From UBA8529 sp964390565 (GTDB lineage: Bacteria; Bacteroidota; Bacteroidia; Bacteroidales; Tenuifilaceae): a DNA stretch of 64,000 nt. Under the pieces are notes generated by a model. It was not told the DNA's origin. It did not search any database and saw nothing but the letters and a program-made list of their open reading frames with translations. Below are positions 35,315 through 43,374 of the stretch, piece after piece. Location of the stretch: contig CAYMII010000006.1 in assembly GCA_964390565.1 (NCBI GenBank), forward strand, positions 41,833 to 105,832. The letters are read 5' to 3'. The translations under genes and the position numbers were made by a program. Every line of letters begins with the position of its first letter. The stretch's first letter is position 1.

Positions 35315-36406
35315 TTAAAGTTTACTTAACGCAAAAGCATACGCCCCAACCGATACAGCCTGACTTGTACCCAAACGGCTTAAGCCAACACCAATCCGTT
35401 TCATTGGATCATAATCGACCATTCTGTCGCTAAAAGGAACCTTAATTTTTGTAAGTCCTCCCTTAGTGAAAGCCTTATTTCCAGCCTCATCTTCTAAACT
35501 GAATGCCTTCATTTCGAGCCTATCAACGGCATCTCCTCCAAGTGTATTAATTTTACCATTGAGGGTATTCAGCATTGCGGGAGCAAAAAATTCCCAAGCG
35601 TTTGAAAGTCCACCACCAATTACAATGATAGAATCGGTAAGGGTTACAGCATTTGCAAGCGCATCGCCAACAACAATGCCTAACTGCTCAAATGCTTTGA
35701 GCGCTGCATTTCTATTCCCATGTTTCTTGCCATCAGCAATATCATAGATATCCTTTGGCGTTAATGTAGAACTATCATTGGATATTTGCATGTAAACACG
35801 TTGCACCGCACGAATACTTGCACCCTCCTCGGCAAAAAGTGTATTATTGGCATAGTTACGCATTAGCCAAATCTCGGCTGCAGCCGAGTTATCACCTAAA
35901 AAAAGTTGATTGTTGTAAACCAATCCCCCGCCAAATCCAGTACCCAATGTTATGCCAAATAGATTTTTGTATTGCTTTGGATTGCCTGATTTGGTAAGCA
36001 TGGCGTTAACCTCTGGAAGTAGCCCTGCAATGGCTTCGCCATAAGCAAAAAGATCTCCATCATTATTGATGAATACAGGAATCCCAAATATCTCCTGTAA
36101 CATAGGGCCTAATGCAACTCCCCCACGGAAAGCAGGTAAGTTCCCCAAATCGCCAATAATCCCATTGGGATAATCGGCTGGACCAGGAAATGCAAAACTT
36201 ATGGCTACTGGTTTTTCCGGCAATCGCGATTCAACATCTTTAAATCCAGTAATGATTGCGTTTAGGCATTTATCCAAATTATCGCCATTACTTGGAAGTG
36301 TAATTGGTTCAACAATAGATTTTAAACCCTTAATGGCAGAAAAAACAAAGTTTGTTCCCCCTGCATCGAGAGTCATTACTATGCGGTTATCGGTTTGGTA
36401 GCTCAT
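35315..36406 (-). CDS. ROK family sugar kinase
   Basis: 363 residues. ATP-binding DAGGTNFVFSAIKG at residues 15-28, catalytic-site NDGDLFAYGEA near residue 115, GTGFGGGLV near 154, and a C-terminal VIGGGLSNA phosphate-binding loop. The CxCGxxGC zinc motif of classical ROK kinases is absent: the corresponding stretch reads LGDNSAAAEIWLMRNYANN. Cytoplasmic. By position it probably phosphorylates a monosaccharide released by the operon glycosidases (glucose, mannose or GlcNAc); the substrate is not determined by sequence. Third gene of the operon, 35 bp after the permease gene. Confidence 0.88.
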   Translation of the reverse strand: MSYQTDNRIVMTLDAGGTNFVFSAIKGLKSIVEPITLPSNGDNLDKCLNAIITGFKDVESRLPEKPVAISFAFPGPADYPNGIIGDLGNLPAFRGGVALGPMLQEIFGIPVFINNDGDLFAYGEAIAGLLPEVNAMLTKSGNPKQYKNLFGITLGTGFGGGLVYNNQLFLGDNSAAAEIWLMRNYANNTLFAEEGASIRAVQRVYMQISNDSSTLTPKDIYDIADGKKHGNRNAALKAFEQLGIVVGDALANAVTLTDSIIVIGGGLSNAWEFFAPAMLNTLNGKINTLGGDAVDRLEMKAFSLEDEAGNKAFTKGGLTKIKVPFSDRMVDYDPMKRIGVGLSRLGTSQAVSVGAYAFALSKL

Positions 36407-36441
36407 TTTTACAAATAGTTTTTATATCACTAATAACCTTT

Positions 36442-37617
36442 TTATTTTTTAATTGATTTTAAAGCAACGAAAAGAATATACAAAACACATATTGCTGGAA
36501 CAATAAAGCCAAGTAATACATCAACATCTGCAACGGCACCTGTTAATGGAGGTATTGCAGCACCACCTAAAATTGCGGTAACCATAAGTCCTGAAAGTTC
36601 ATTTGTTCGATCAGGTAAGGCATCAACTGTTATTGAAAAAATAAGTGGAAAAATATTTGCAAAACCAAAACCAATCATAAAAATTCCGGCAAAAGCAAAA
36701 TATTGATTCCCGAAAAATAATAGTACCATTCCAACAAGAGAGAGTATTACGGTCACTAGAAGGAATCTACTAGCTCTCATCGTTTTTAAAACAAATGAGC
36801 CAAGTAACCTCCCTAAGAAAATTGGGAAAAAGAATAACGCCCATGCAAACCAAAGTCCAAAATTTGAAATCCCATATACTTTATTCATTAAAATAGGAAT
36901 CTGTGCGCTCATTGAAACTTCAGCACCAACATATAAGAAAATACCTAAAACCATCATCAATACGAAGGGATTTGCTAGAAGCGAAATACTTGAAACAAAC
37001 GAAGCAGGTTTGTTACTAGAGACCTTCTGCTCAACTATTTTTATTGAATTTACCCAAATAAGTGTTACAAATATTAAAATAGAATAAATAGGAAATAATA
37101 TTGTCCAATCCATCCCATACCATGCTGCAACCGCTGGAGGAAGAAGAAAACCCAAGGATGATCCTATTGCTTTAATTGATTGTCCAAAAGAAAGATTACT
37201 AGAATAATGGCCTTCCTTAGAAACATCACGCATTAAAGGATTCCCTGCAACTTGAAGAGTAGTAGCACCTGCTCCAAGCAAAAAAATTGATGCAAAAAGC
37301 GTAATCAATTTAATGTTTGAACCTGATTCTATCTCAACCTTGGGGCCATACATTCCAAATATTATAGGTATAACAAGTCCTATTAATGCTATGATAAGCC
37401 CTAAAGTAAGGATATATTTTTTCCCTTTTTTATCCTGAAATATTCCCATAGGAATTGAGAGTATTCCAAACATAAGAAAACCACTCGTTGTCATTAAAGA
37501 AGCTGTAAAATTTGAAACATGAAATGTATCTTTAACTAGAGATACAAGCGGCCCTACTACATCACCAAAACCCATACATAGGAAGGCTAATAGAATTGGA
37601 AAAGTTTTACGATTCAT
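36442..37617 (-). CDS. MFS sugar transporter
   Basis: 391 residues with about 12 hydrophobic segments. The loop between helices 2 and 3 has the MFS pattern GIFQDKKGKKYIL (residues about 58-70) and the protein resembles the fucose/glucose/galactose:H+ symporter (FucP/GluP) group with GAGATTLQVAGNPLMRDV in helix 4 region. Inner-membrane importer for a free monosaccharide released in the periplasm by GH20/GH2/GH92. Second gene of the operon, 23 bp after the regulator. Confidence 0.9.
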   Translation of the reverse strand: MNRKTFPILLAFLCMGFGDVVGPLVSLVKDTFHVSNFTASLMTTSGFLMFGILSIPMGIFQDKKGKKYILTLGLIIALIGLVIPIIFGMYGPKVEIESGSNIKLITLFASIFLLGAGATTLQVAGNPLMRDVSKEGHYSSNLSFGQSIKAIGSSLGFLLPPAVAAWYGMDWTILFPIYSILIFVTLIWVNSIKIVEQKVSSNKPASFVSSISLLANPFVLMMVLGIFLYVGAEVSMSAQIPILMNKVYGISNFGLWFAWALFFFPIFLGRLLGSFVLKTMRASRFLLVTVILSLVGMVLLFFGNQYFAFAGIFMIGFGFANIFPLIFSITVDALPDRTNELSGLMVTAILGGAAIPPLTGAVADVDVLLGFIVPAICVLYILFVALKSIKK

Positions 37618-37640
37618 AATCTATAAGTTTAAGTTTAATA

Positions 37641-38666
37641 CTATTTCTTTATTGTTGATTCTCTGATTATCAATTCAACTGGGAGAAAATGAACTTTATC
37701 TTTAATTTCATTTTTTTCATCCTTAAGCAATTTTAAAAGCAATTCAAAAGCCAAAGAGCTTATATCATCAACAGGTTGAGATATTGCTGTAACTGCTGGA
37801 TTCATAAAGTTGAAATAGGGAACATCATCAAAACACACAAGTCCAACTCTATTAGGAATATCTATATTAAATTTACGTAACACTTGTAAACAGGCAGTTG
37901 CAATGTTATTATTTATTGCAAAAATGCAATCGGGGAGTTGTTTTTTTTGTAATAATTTCTCAACTAATCGCTCTACCTCACTGAATGCATCATCAAATGG
38001 TAGGTACTCAACCTTTGGAGTTATTGAATGTTTCTCCATTTCTGTAATAAATCCCTCGCACCGCTCACGGATAGTGAAAACATGAGCAGGTTCAATGGCT
38101 AAAACCAAAGGTTTATTATATCCTTGATCAACTAGATGAGCAGCCGCTTTTTTTGCACCCTCGCGATTTTGAGCAACAACACAGGATGCTTCAAGTCCAT
38201 CAAAACTTCTATCGATTAGTACAACTGGAAAACCTTCTGCTTTTAGCCTGTTAAATTCATCTGGTTTCTCCTGCGATGATGAGATGATAAGCCCATCAAT
38301 CTGTTTTCCCCTTAAAAGTTTTATTAATCTTAATTCTCGTTCTATATCCTCATCGGTGCTACATATGATAAGGTTGTAGCCATGTTCCTCGGCTAAATCT
38401 TCAATACTGCGGGCAATTCGGGAGTAAAATCCGTTGGCAATATCTGAAACGATTAGCCCAATGGTGAATGATTTCCCAAGCCTTAACCCACGAGCAAAAT
38501 GGTTTGGTTTATAGCTCAGCTCTTGTGCTTTTGCAAGTACCTTTCGTTTTGTTTCAGCAGAGATTCCCTGTTCAGCATCCTTCCCATTCAGCACAAGCGA
38601 TACCAAGGCACGAGAAACGCCTAAACTCTCGGCAATATCGTTCAGCGAAACACGTTTTTTCTTCAT
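37641..38666 (-). CDS. LacI family transcriptional regulator of the glycan operon
   Basis: 341 residues from the ATG at 38666; an upstream TTG would add six residues. N-terminal LacI helix-turn-helix SLNDIAESLGVSRALVSLVLNG with hinge helix SYKPNHFARGLR (residues 7-60), then a periplasmic-binding-protein-like effector domain beginning TIGLIVSDIANGFYS. A sugar or sugar phosphate is the probable inducer. It is the first gene of the minus-strand operon that includes the permease, kinase and glycosidases. A perfect 14-bp palindrome of LacI-operator type lies in its own promoter (38701-38714), so auto-repression is likely. Confidence 0.93.
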   Translation of the reverse strand: MKKKRVSLNDIAESLGVSRALVSLVLNGKDAEQGISAETKRKVLAKAQELSYKPNHFARGLRLGKSFTIGLIVSDIANGFYSRIARSIEDLAEEHGYNLIICSTDEDIERELRLIKLLRGKQIDGLIISSSQEKPDEFNRLKAEGFPVVLIDRSFDGLEASCVVAQNREGAKKAAAHLVDQGYNKPLVLAIEPAHVFTIRERCEGFITEMEKHSITPKVEYLPFDDAFSEVERLVEKLLQKKQLPDCIFAINNNIATACLQVLRKFNIDIPNRVGLVCFDDVPYFNFMNPAVTAISQPVDDISSLAFELLLKLLKDEKNEIKDKVHFLPVELIIRESTIKK

Positions 38667-38681
38667 AATATTCTTCTGAAG

Positions 38682-38714
38682 CAAATATAAAAAAGTTTTC
38701 CTAAAACGTTTTAG
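38682..38714 (-). promoter_or_regulatory. Glycan operon promoter with LacI-type operator
   Basis: CTAAAACGTTTTAG (38701-38714) is a perfect palindrome with the central CG typical of LacI-family operators. Minus-strand TATATTTG (plus 38682-38689) matches the -7 box, 11 bases downstream of the operator, so the operator covers the -33 region and binding would block transcription. The operator identity is inferred from its form and position beside the lacI-type gene. Confidence 0.6.
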
Positions 38715-38744
38715 ATTTATTTAGAACATTCATCAAAATAAGAT

Positions 38745-38777
38745 TTGGTCTTTAATTTGTAAGAATAATTAACTTTG
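38745..38777 (+). promoter_or_regulatory. Promoter of the DUF4139 gene
   Basis: TTG (38745-38747) and TAACTTTG (38770-38777) match -33/-7 with a 22-bp gap. Divergent from the LacI-regulated promoter about 55 bp away. Confidence 0.5.
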
Positions 38778-38809
38778 GATTTATAAAGTAGAACAATAAC
38801 TCAACCCAT

Positions 38810-40414
38810 ATGAAAAAAATAATCCTTTTACTTCTTATTACTCCTTTTCTGCTTAACCTCAGTGCACAGGAAAAGAGAGTTAAATCGAAAGTTGTTTCAG
38901 CAACTGTTTTTTCACAGGGTGCTCAAATAACAAGAGTTGCCAAATTTAATCTTGAAAAAGGTGAAAATCGAGTTGTTTTTACAAATCTCCCACCTAGTTT
39001 GGATGAAAATTCGATACAAATTAATTGTGCTGAGGCAACAATAGTATCGGTATCGAATCAGAAAAACATGCTTGATTCGCTTGCACAAAATCCTGAATAT
39101 ATAAAACTTCAATTGCGTAAAAAGGAGATAGAACGAAAACTTTACCTTGAAAATGGATTTCTAAAAAACATTGGTACGGAGAAAGAAGTATTACTTTCAA
39201 ATAAAGAGTTAATTGGGGATCAAGGAGTAAAACTTGAGGAGTTAAAATTAACTTTAACGTATTTTAAATCAAAACTTGAAGAATATAGTCGATCATGGGC
39301 TGAGAAAACAGAAACTATTGCATCGCTACAAGAAGAATTGCAGAAAGTTGAAGGTCAACTACAAAATCTTTCTACTCAAAAAGTAAAAAATACAAGCGAA
39401 GTGCTTGTTACATTTTCAGCCCCTCAGCCCGTTGCTGCAACCACTATTTTGAAGTATTTCACCTATGAAGCCGCTTGGTACCCTGCCTACGACGTTCGGG
39501 CAAACAACATAAATAGCCCGTTGAACATCGTTTGCAAAGCAAACATTTACCAAACATCAGGAGAGGATTGGAACAAAGTTAAACTATCGGTATCATCAGG
39601 TAATCCAACATCTGGCTCAACAGCCCCTGATATTTATGCATGGTTTATTGATATCATTCAACCTTATAAAGATAGGGTGATAACAGCATACGGTATTAAA
39701 CGACAAGCAAAATCAGAAATTGTTTATGATGAAGTAGCTTCAGCTAGTTTGGAGCAAAAAGAAGATTCTGGTAATTCTTATGCTCCAACTTCTATTTCCG
39801 AAAGTCAAACCAACTTTACCTTTAACATCGATATCCCTTACGATATCCCATCGAAGCAGCAACCAACTGTTGCTATACTGCAAACTCCTGAGGTTAAAGC
39901 AACCTATCAATATAAAACAATTCCTAAACTCTCAGAGTATGCATATTTAGTGGCAAGTTTAACTGATTGGCAAGGCTTAAATCTTACAAATGGAAATGCT
40001 AATATTTACTTTGAAAACAACTACGTTGGGAATACATTTCTCGATACCAAAGCCTTTGGTGATACCTTAAAACTTTCATTAGGCAAAGATGAAAGTGTAT
40101 CGGTTAAACGTACTAAGGTTAAGTCGTTTACTGAAAAGAACCTTGTGGGTTCAAAGGTTACCGATTCTCGCAGTTGGGAAATAACTATAACCAATGGCAA
40201 AAAGCAGGATATTGATATTCAGCTTGAGGATCAAATCCCCGTATCATCAAACGAAAAGGTTAAAGTAAAACTCGTTGAGCAGGGTGGTTCAGATTATAAC
40301 GCTTCAACAGGTATTATGAAATGGGAATTAAAGCTGAAACCTTCTGAAACAAAGAAAATAATCTTTACATACAGCGTCGAATATCCTAAAGGAAGCATTG
40401 TAAGCTTAGAATAG
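38810..40414 (+). CDS. MuiA-like protein with DUF4140/DUF4139 domains
   Basis: 534 residues; signal peptide MKKIILLLLITPFLLNLSAQ. Residues about 22-125 form the DUF4140 N-terminal domain (KVVSATVFSQGAQITRVA, LPPSLDENSIQI). A coiled-coil stretch follows (about 100-195, rich in Glu, Lys and Leu), then DUF4139 (about 205-534) with YEAAWYPAYDVRA and a C-terminal sandwich ending KIIFTYSVEYPKG. Related proteins are called mucoidy inhibitor MuiA; the molecular function is unknown. Exported. Single gene with own promoter and terminator, divergent from the glycan operon. Confidence 0.87.
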   Translation: MKKIILLLLITPFLLNLSAQEKRVKSKVVSATVFSQGAQITRVAKFNLEKGENRVVFTNLPPSLDENSIQINCAEATIVSVSNQKNMLDSLAQNPEYIKLQLRKKEIERKLYLENGFLKNIGTEKEVLLSNKELIGDQGVKLEELKLTLTYFKSKLEEYSRSWAEKTETIASLQEELQKVEGQLQNLSTQKVKNTSEVLVTFSAPQPVAATTILKYFTYEAAWYPAYDVRANNINSPLNIVCKANIYQTSGEDWNKVKLSVSSGNPTSGSTAPDIYAWFIDIIQPYKDRVITAYGIKRQAKSEIVYDEVASASLEQKEDSGNSYAPTSISESQTNFTFNIDIPYDIPSKQQPTVAILQTPEVKATYQYKTIPKLSEYAYLVASLTDWQGLNLTNGNANIYFENNYVGNTFLDTKAFGDTLKLSLGKDESVSVKRTKVKSFTEKNLVGSKVTDSRSWEITITNGKKQDIDIQLEDQIPVSSNEKVKVKLVEQGGSDYNASTGIMKWELKLKPSETKKIIFTYSVEYPKGSIVSLE

Positions 40415-40440
40415 AATGCTTTAATCAATCAAATTATAGA

Positions 40441-40470
40441 AAACGTCCATATTCATTGGGCGTTTTTTTC
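40441..40470 (+). terminator. Terminator of the DUF4139 gene
   Basis: AAACGTCC pairs with GGGCGTTT (one G-U pair) around a short loop, followed by a long T-rich run. Confidence 0.7.
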
Positions 40471-40661
40471 TTTTTGTCATCATTTTTCAAACATTGACAA
40501 AAATCATCTTTTTCATGTTCAAAGATCTAAGTCTCTATAACATCAATAAAATTGAGGGTTTTATAAGTACACAATTCATATTTATTATAATTAACCCATT
40601 TTTAAAGAGTTTGGTCTTTTGCAACTGAATTGTAGCATCATCAAGTTTTTATATCTTTGCA

Positions 40662-40669
40662 AGTGATTT
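40662..40669 (+). promoter_or_regulatory. -7 box upstream of the NYN gene
   Basis: TATCTTTG matches TAnnTTTG exactly, 77 bases before the start. The nearest TTG is 29 bases upstream, too far for a good -33 element. Confidence 0.4.
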
Positions 40670-40745
40670 AAACGATTGTTAGTCTATTATATCAGCTATA
40701 GAAAATCGGTTTATTCAAAATTTTATTTAACAAAATACAAAAAGT

Positions 40746-41675
40746 ATGACCGCTGGACAAGATTTGGTGCGCGTTGGCGTTTTTTATGATGGTAACTATT
40801 TCCTGCACGTAAGCAACTACTATAACTATTTTCACCCACGTCGGAAACGACTTAATATTGCTGGACTCCACGAGTTTATTCGTAATATGATTGCCCGCGA
40901 AGAGGATGTTGATTCTCGTTTCTGTCAGGTAATCGAAGCTCACTACTTCCGTGGTAGAATTAGCGCTCAAGAGGCTAGTCAACGCGGCAATCAGCTTTAT
41001 AACGACCGTGTGTTTGATGATATCCTAATGTCGGAAGGTGTTGTTACTCACTATTTACCTATCCGCACACGTGGTGGTAAAAAGGATGATAAAGGCATTG
41101 ATGTTTGGTTGGCTCTTGAAGCATTTGAACAGGCATTCTACAAGCGTTTTAACGTTTTGGTGCTTATCACTTCCGATGGCGATTATGTTCCGCTTATCCG
41201 CAAGCTCAATTCGCTTGGTTCAAAGGTTATGGTACTTAGCTGGGACTTCGACTATACCGATGATATGGGTCGTGAGGTGGTTACCCGCACATCGCAGGAT
41301 TTAATCCGCGAGGTTACCTACCCCGTTGCAATGCATGATGTGATTAACCATGGGCTAAAAAATAACGACAAGCTAACTATCAACCTATTCTCACAGCAGG
41401 ATTATAATCAACCTAAACCTCAGGCTGCTGATTTTGATGATAGTTTGATTAAACAGGGAACCGCCATGAATATGAATAATGGTTATGGTTTTATCCAATT
41501 CCCTCCTAATAACCTATTTTTCCATTATCTTGATGTTATTGAGTGCGACTTTAACGATATTCACGATGGTGATATTCTAGAGTTCACCGTTGAAAAGAAC
41601 GATAAAGGACAGGATGTAGCCAAGAATGTGAAAAAGGTTGAGCACGAAATAAGCGACGATCCCAACGCTTGGTAA
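40746..41675 (+). CDS. NYN-domain (LabA-like) ribonuclease-fold protein with C-terminal cold-shock-like domain
   Basis: 309 residues. The NYN (PIN-like) domain occupies residues 8-185: first acidic residue in VGVFYDGNYF, the KGIDVWLALEAF core, and LITSDGDYVPLIRKLNSLGSKV, giving the acidic cluster of the metal-dependent nuclease fold. Residues about 235-309 resemble a cold-shock OB fold: NNGYGFIQFPPNNLFFHYLD followed by GDILEFTVEKNDKGQDVAKNV, with the RNP1-like GYGFI and RNP2-like LFFHY. That pairing suggests an RNA-processing protein that brings its own nucleic-acid-binding module (inference). Single gene ending at a strong terminator. Confidence 0.85.
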   Translation: MTAGQDLVRVGVFYDGNYFLHVSNYYNYFHPRRKRLNIAGLHEFIRNMIAREEDVDSRFCQVIEAHYFRGRISAQEASQRGNQLYNDRVFDDILMSEGVVTHYLPIRTRGGKKDDKGIDVWLALEAFEQAFYKRFNVLVLITSDGDYVPLIRKLNSLGSKVMVLSWDFDYTDDMGREVVTRTSQDLIREVTYPVAMHDVINHGLKNNDKLTINLFSQQDYNQPKPQAADFDDSLIKQGTAMNMNNGYGFIQFPPNNLFFHYLDVIECDFNDIHDGDILEFTVEKNDKGQDVAKNVKKVEHEISDDPNAW

Positions 41676-41696
41676 GCAAAAACTAAATAAATACTT

Positions 41697-41730
41697 AAGG
41701 GGATTGTTCGCATTCCCCTTTTTTATTTTT
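41697..41730 (+). terminator. Terminator of the NYN gene
   Basis: AAGGGGA (41697-41703) and TCCCCTT (41714-41720) form an exact stem, followed by a T-rich run. Confidence 0.8.
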
Positions 41731-41750
41731 CAATTTCTACTCACTTTTAT

Positions 41751-41792
41751 CTTTTCACTTACAACTTTTCACTTACAACTTTTCACTTCTCT
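41751..41792. repeat. Short 14-bp tandem repeat upstream of cysS
   Basis: CTTTTCACTTACAA occurs twice in direct succession (41751-41764, 41765-41778) and is followed by a degenerate third copy CTTTTCACTTCTCT (41779-41792). It ends 14 bp before the cysS -7 box. Confidence 0.75.
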
Positions 41793-41805
41793 TGCCACTT
41801 TTTTA

Positions 41806-41813
41806 TACTTTTG
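41806..41813 (+). promoter_or_regulatory. -7 box of cysS
   Basis: TACTTTTG matches TAnnTTTG, 29 bases before the cysS ATG. A -33 TTG at the usual distance is missing. Confidence 0.4.
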
Positions 41814-41842
41814 CAACTTATTGATTCATAATTGAAATTTTT

Positions 41843-43312
41843 ATGGAAAGCACATTGCTTATTTACAACACGTTAACACGAAAAAAAGAGGAGTTTAAGC
41901 CAATCAATCCTGGTCATGTAGGGCTTTACGTATGCGGTCCAACCGTTTACAACGATGTGCATTTAGGCAATTGTAGAACTTTCATATCTTTCGATTTAAT
42001 ATATAGATACCTACTTCACGTTGGGTATAAGGTTCGTTACGTTCGCAACATCACCGATGCTGGTCACTTGGAAGGCGATAGGGATGAGGGCGATGATAAA
42101 TTTGCCAAAAAAGCAAAGCTCGAGCAGCTAGAACCCATGGAGATTGTACATAAGTATACCCTTGGTTTCCATGATGTAATGCGCACTTTCAACACTTTAC
42201 CCCCAAGCATTGAGCCAACGGCAACAGGTCATATCAGCGAGCAGATTGAGATGATTAAGCAAATCCTTGATCAAGGTTATGCTTACGAAAAGAACGGAAC
42301 CGTTTATTTTGATGTTGAGAAGTATAGCAAAGAGTATTCATACGGACAGCTTACCAATCGTAAATTGGAAGAGTTGCTCGAAGGAACACGCGAACTTGGT
42401 GGTCAGGATGAAAAAAAGGGAAGATTAGATTTTGCTCTTTGGATTGTTGCTAAACCCGAAACCTTGATGAAATGGCCTTCGCCATGGGGCTGGGGATTTC
42501 CTGGATGGCACATTGAATGCTCGGCAATGGGTAGAAAATATTTAGGCGACACCTTTGATATTCATGGTGGAGGTATGGATTTACAGGCAACACACCACAC
42601 AAACGAAATTGCGCAATCACAAGCTTGTAACCATAAAGCACCTGTTAACTATTGGGTTCATACCAATATGCTTACTGTAAATGGTGTTAGAATGTCTAAA
42701 TCGGCGGGGAATGGATTTCTTCCCAACGAGCTTTTTACAGGTAACCATCCTCTACTTGAGAAAGGCTACTCGCCTATGGCTGTGAGATTTTTTATGCTTC
42801 AATGCCACTACCGTAGCACATTGGATTTCTCCAATGAGGCGTTGCAAGCCTCAGAGAAAGGCCTTCAGCGCCTAATGGCTGCAAATCGATTTATCGATAG
42901 GATTAAACCTACCGATAAATCAACGGTAGATGTTAACGATATAAACAGAGCCTTTGAGGCGCTAAACGACGATTTCAACAGTTCAGTTGCCATTGCTGTT
43001 CTATTCGACTGGGTTCGAAATATCAACCTACTTGCCGAGAATAAGGAAACCATCACCGAAGGTGATTTAAATACGCTTCGCAAAAACTTTAGAACAATTA
43101 TTTTTGATATTCTTGGTCTTAAAGATGAGCAAAATGAAGGCTCAAAGCAAGGCGAAATTACTAGTAAACTCATCGATATGCTTCTGAATATGCGCCTTGA
43201 TGCGAAAGCCAATAAAGATTTTGCCACATCGGATAAAATCAGAAATGAGCTAACCCAGATGGGTGTTACAGTTCGTGATCGCAAGGATGGATTTGATTGG
43301 GAGATAGCCTAG
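41843..43312 (+). CDS. cysS: Cysteinyl-tRNA synthetase
   Basis: 489 residues. Class I signatures: zinc ligand and HIGH region YVCGPTVYNDVHLGNCRTF (near residue 30-48) and MSKSAGN near residue 283; WHIECSAMG and the GGGMDLQATHHTNEIAQS zinc/cysteine pocket (about 225-258). C-terminal anticodon-binding helices follow and it ends FDWEIA. Charges tRNA-Cys in the cytoplasm. It faces trpS and shares the hairpin region between them. Confidence 0.97.
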   Translation: MESTLLIYNTLTRKKEEFKPINPGHVGLYVCGPTVYNDVHLGNCRTFISFDLIYRYLLHVGYKVRYVRNITDAGHLEGDRDEGDDKFAKKAKLEQLEPMEIVHKYTLGFHDVMRTFNTLPPSIEPTATGHISEQIEMIKQILDQGYAYEKNGTVYFDVEKYSKEYSYGQLTNRKLEELLEGTRELGGQDEKKGRLDFALWIVAKPETLMKWPSPWGWGFPGWHIECSAMGRKYLGDTFDIHGGGMDLQATHHTNEIAQSQACNHKAPVNYWVHTNMLTVNGVRMSKSAGNGFLPNELFTGNHPLLEKGYSPMAVRFFMLQCHYRSTLDFSNEALQASEKGLQRLMAANRFIDRIKPTDKSTVDVNDINRAFEALNDDFNSSVAIAVLFDWVRNINLLAENKETITEGDLNTLRKNFRTIIFDILGLKDEQNEGSKQGEITSKLIDMLLNMRLDAKANKDFATSDKIRNELTQMGVTVRDRKDGFDWEIA

Positions 43313-43318
43313 TAGTTG

Positions 43319-43358
43319 TCAGTTGCTAGTTAACGGTTGACAGTTAATTAGCAACTGA
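43319..43358. terminator. Inverted repeat between convergent cysS and trpS
   Basis: TCAGTTGCTA (43319-43328) and TAGCAACTGA (43349-43358) are an exact 10-bp pair with a 20-base loop. The flanking sequence is only moderately T-rich, so this is either a weak bidirectional terminator or a small repetitive sequence; direct repeats GTTGTCAGTT / GTTGACAGTT lie within it. Confidence 0.5.
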
Positions 43359-43374
43359 GTTTTAGAGTTTTTCG

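Larger units (their letters stand above)
40415..40745. other. 331-bp intergenic region before the NYN gene
   Basis: No gene is seen. It contains the DUF4139 terminator at 40441-40470, a 9-bp inverted pair TTTTTGTCA (40471-40479) / TGACAAAAA (40495-40503), and a -7 box at 40662-40669. The remaining AT-rich sequence shows nothing recognisable. Confidence 0.5.
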
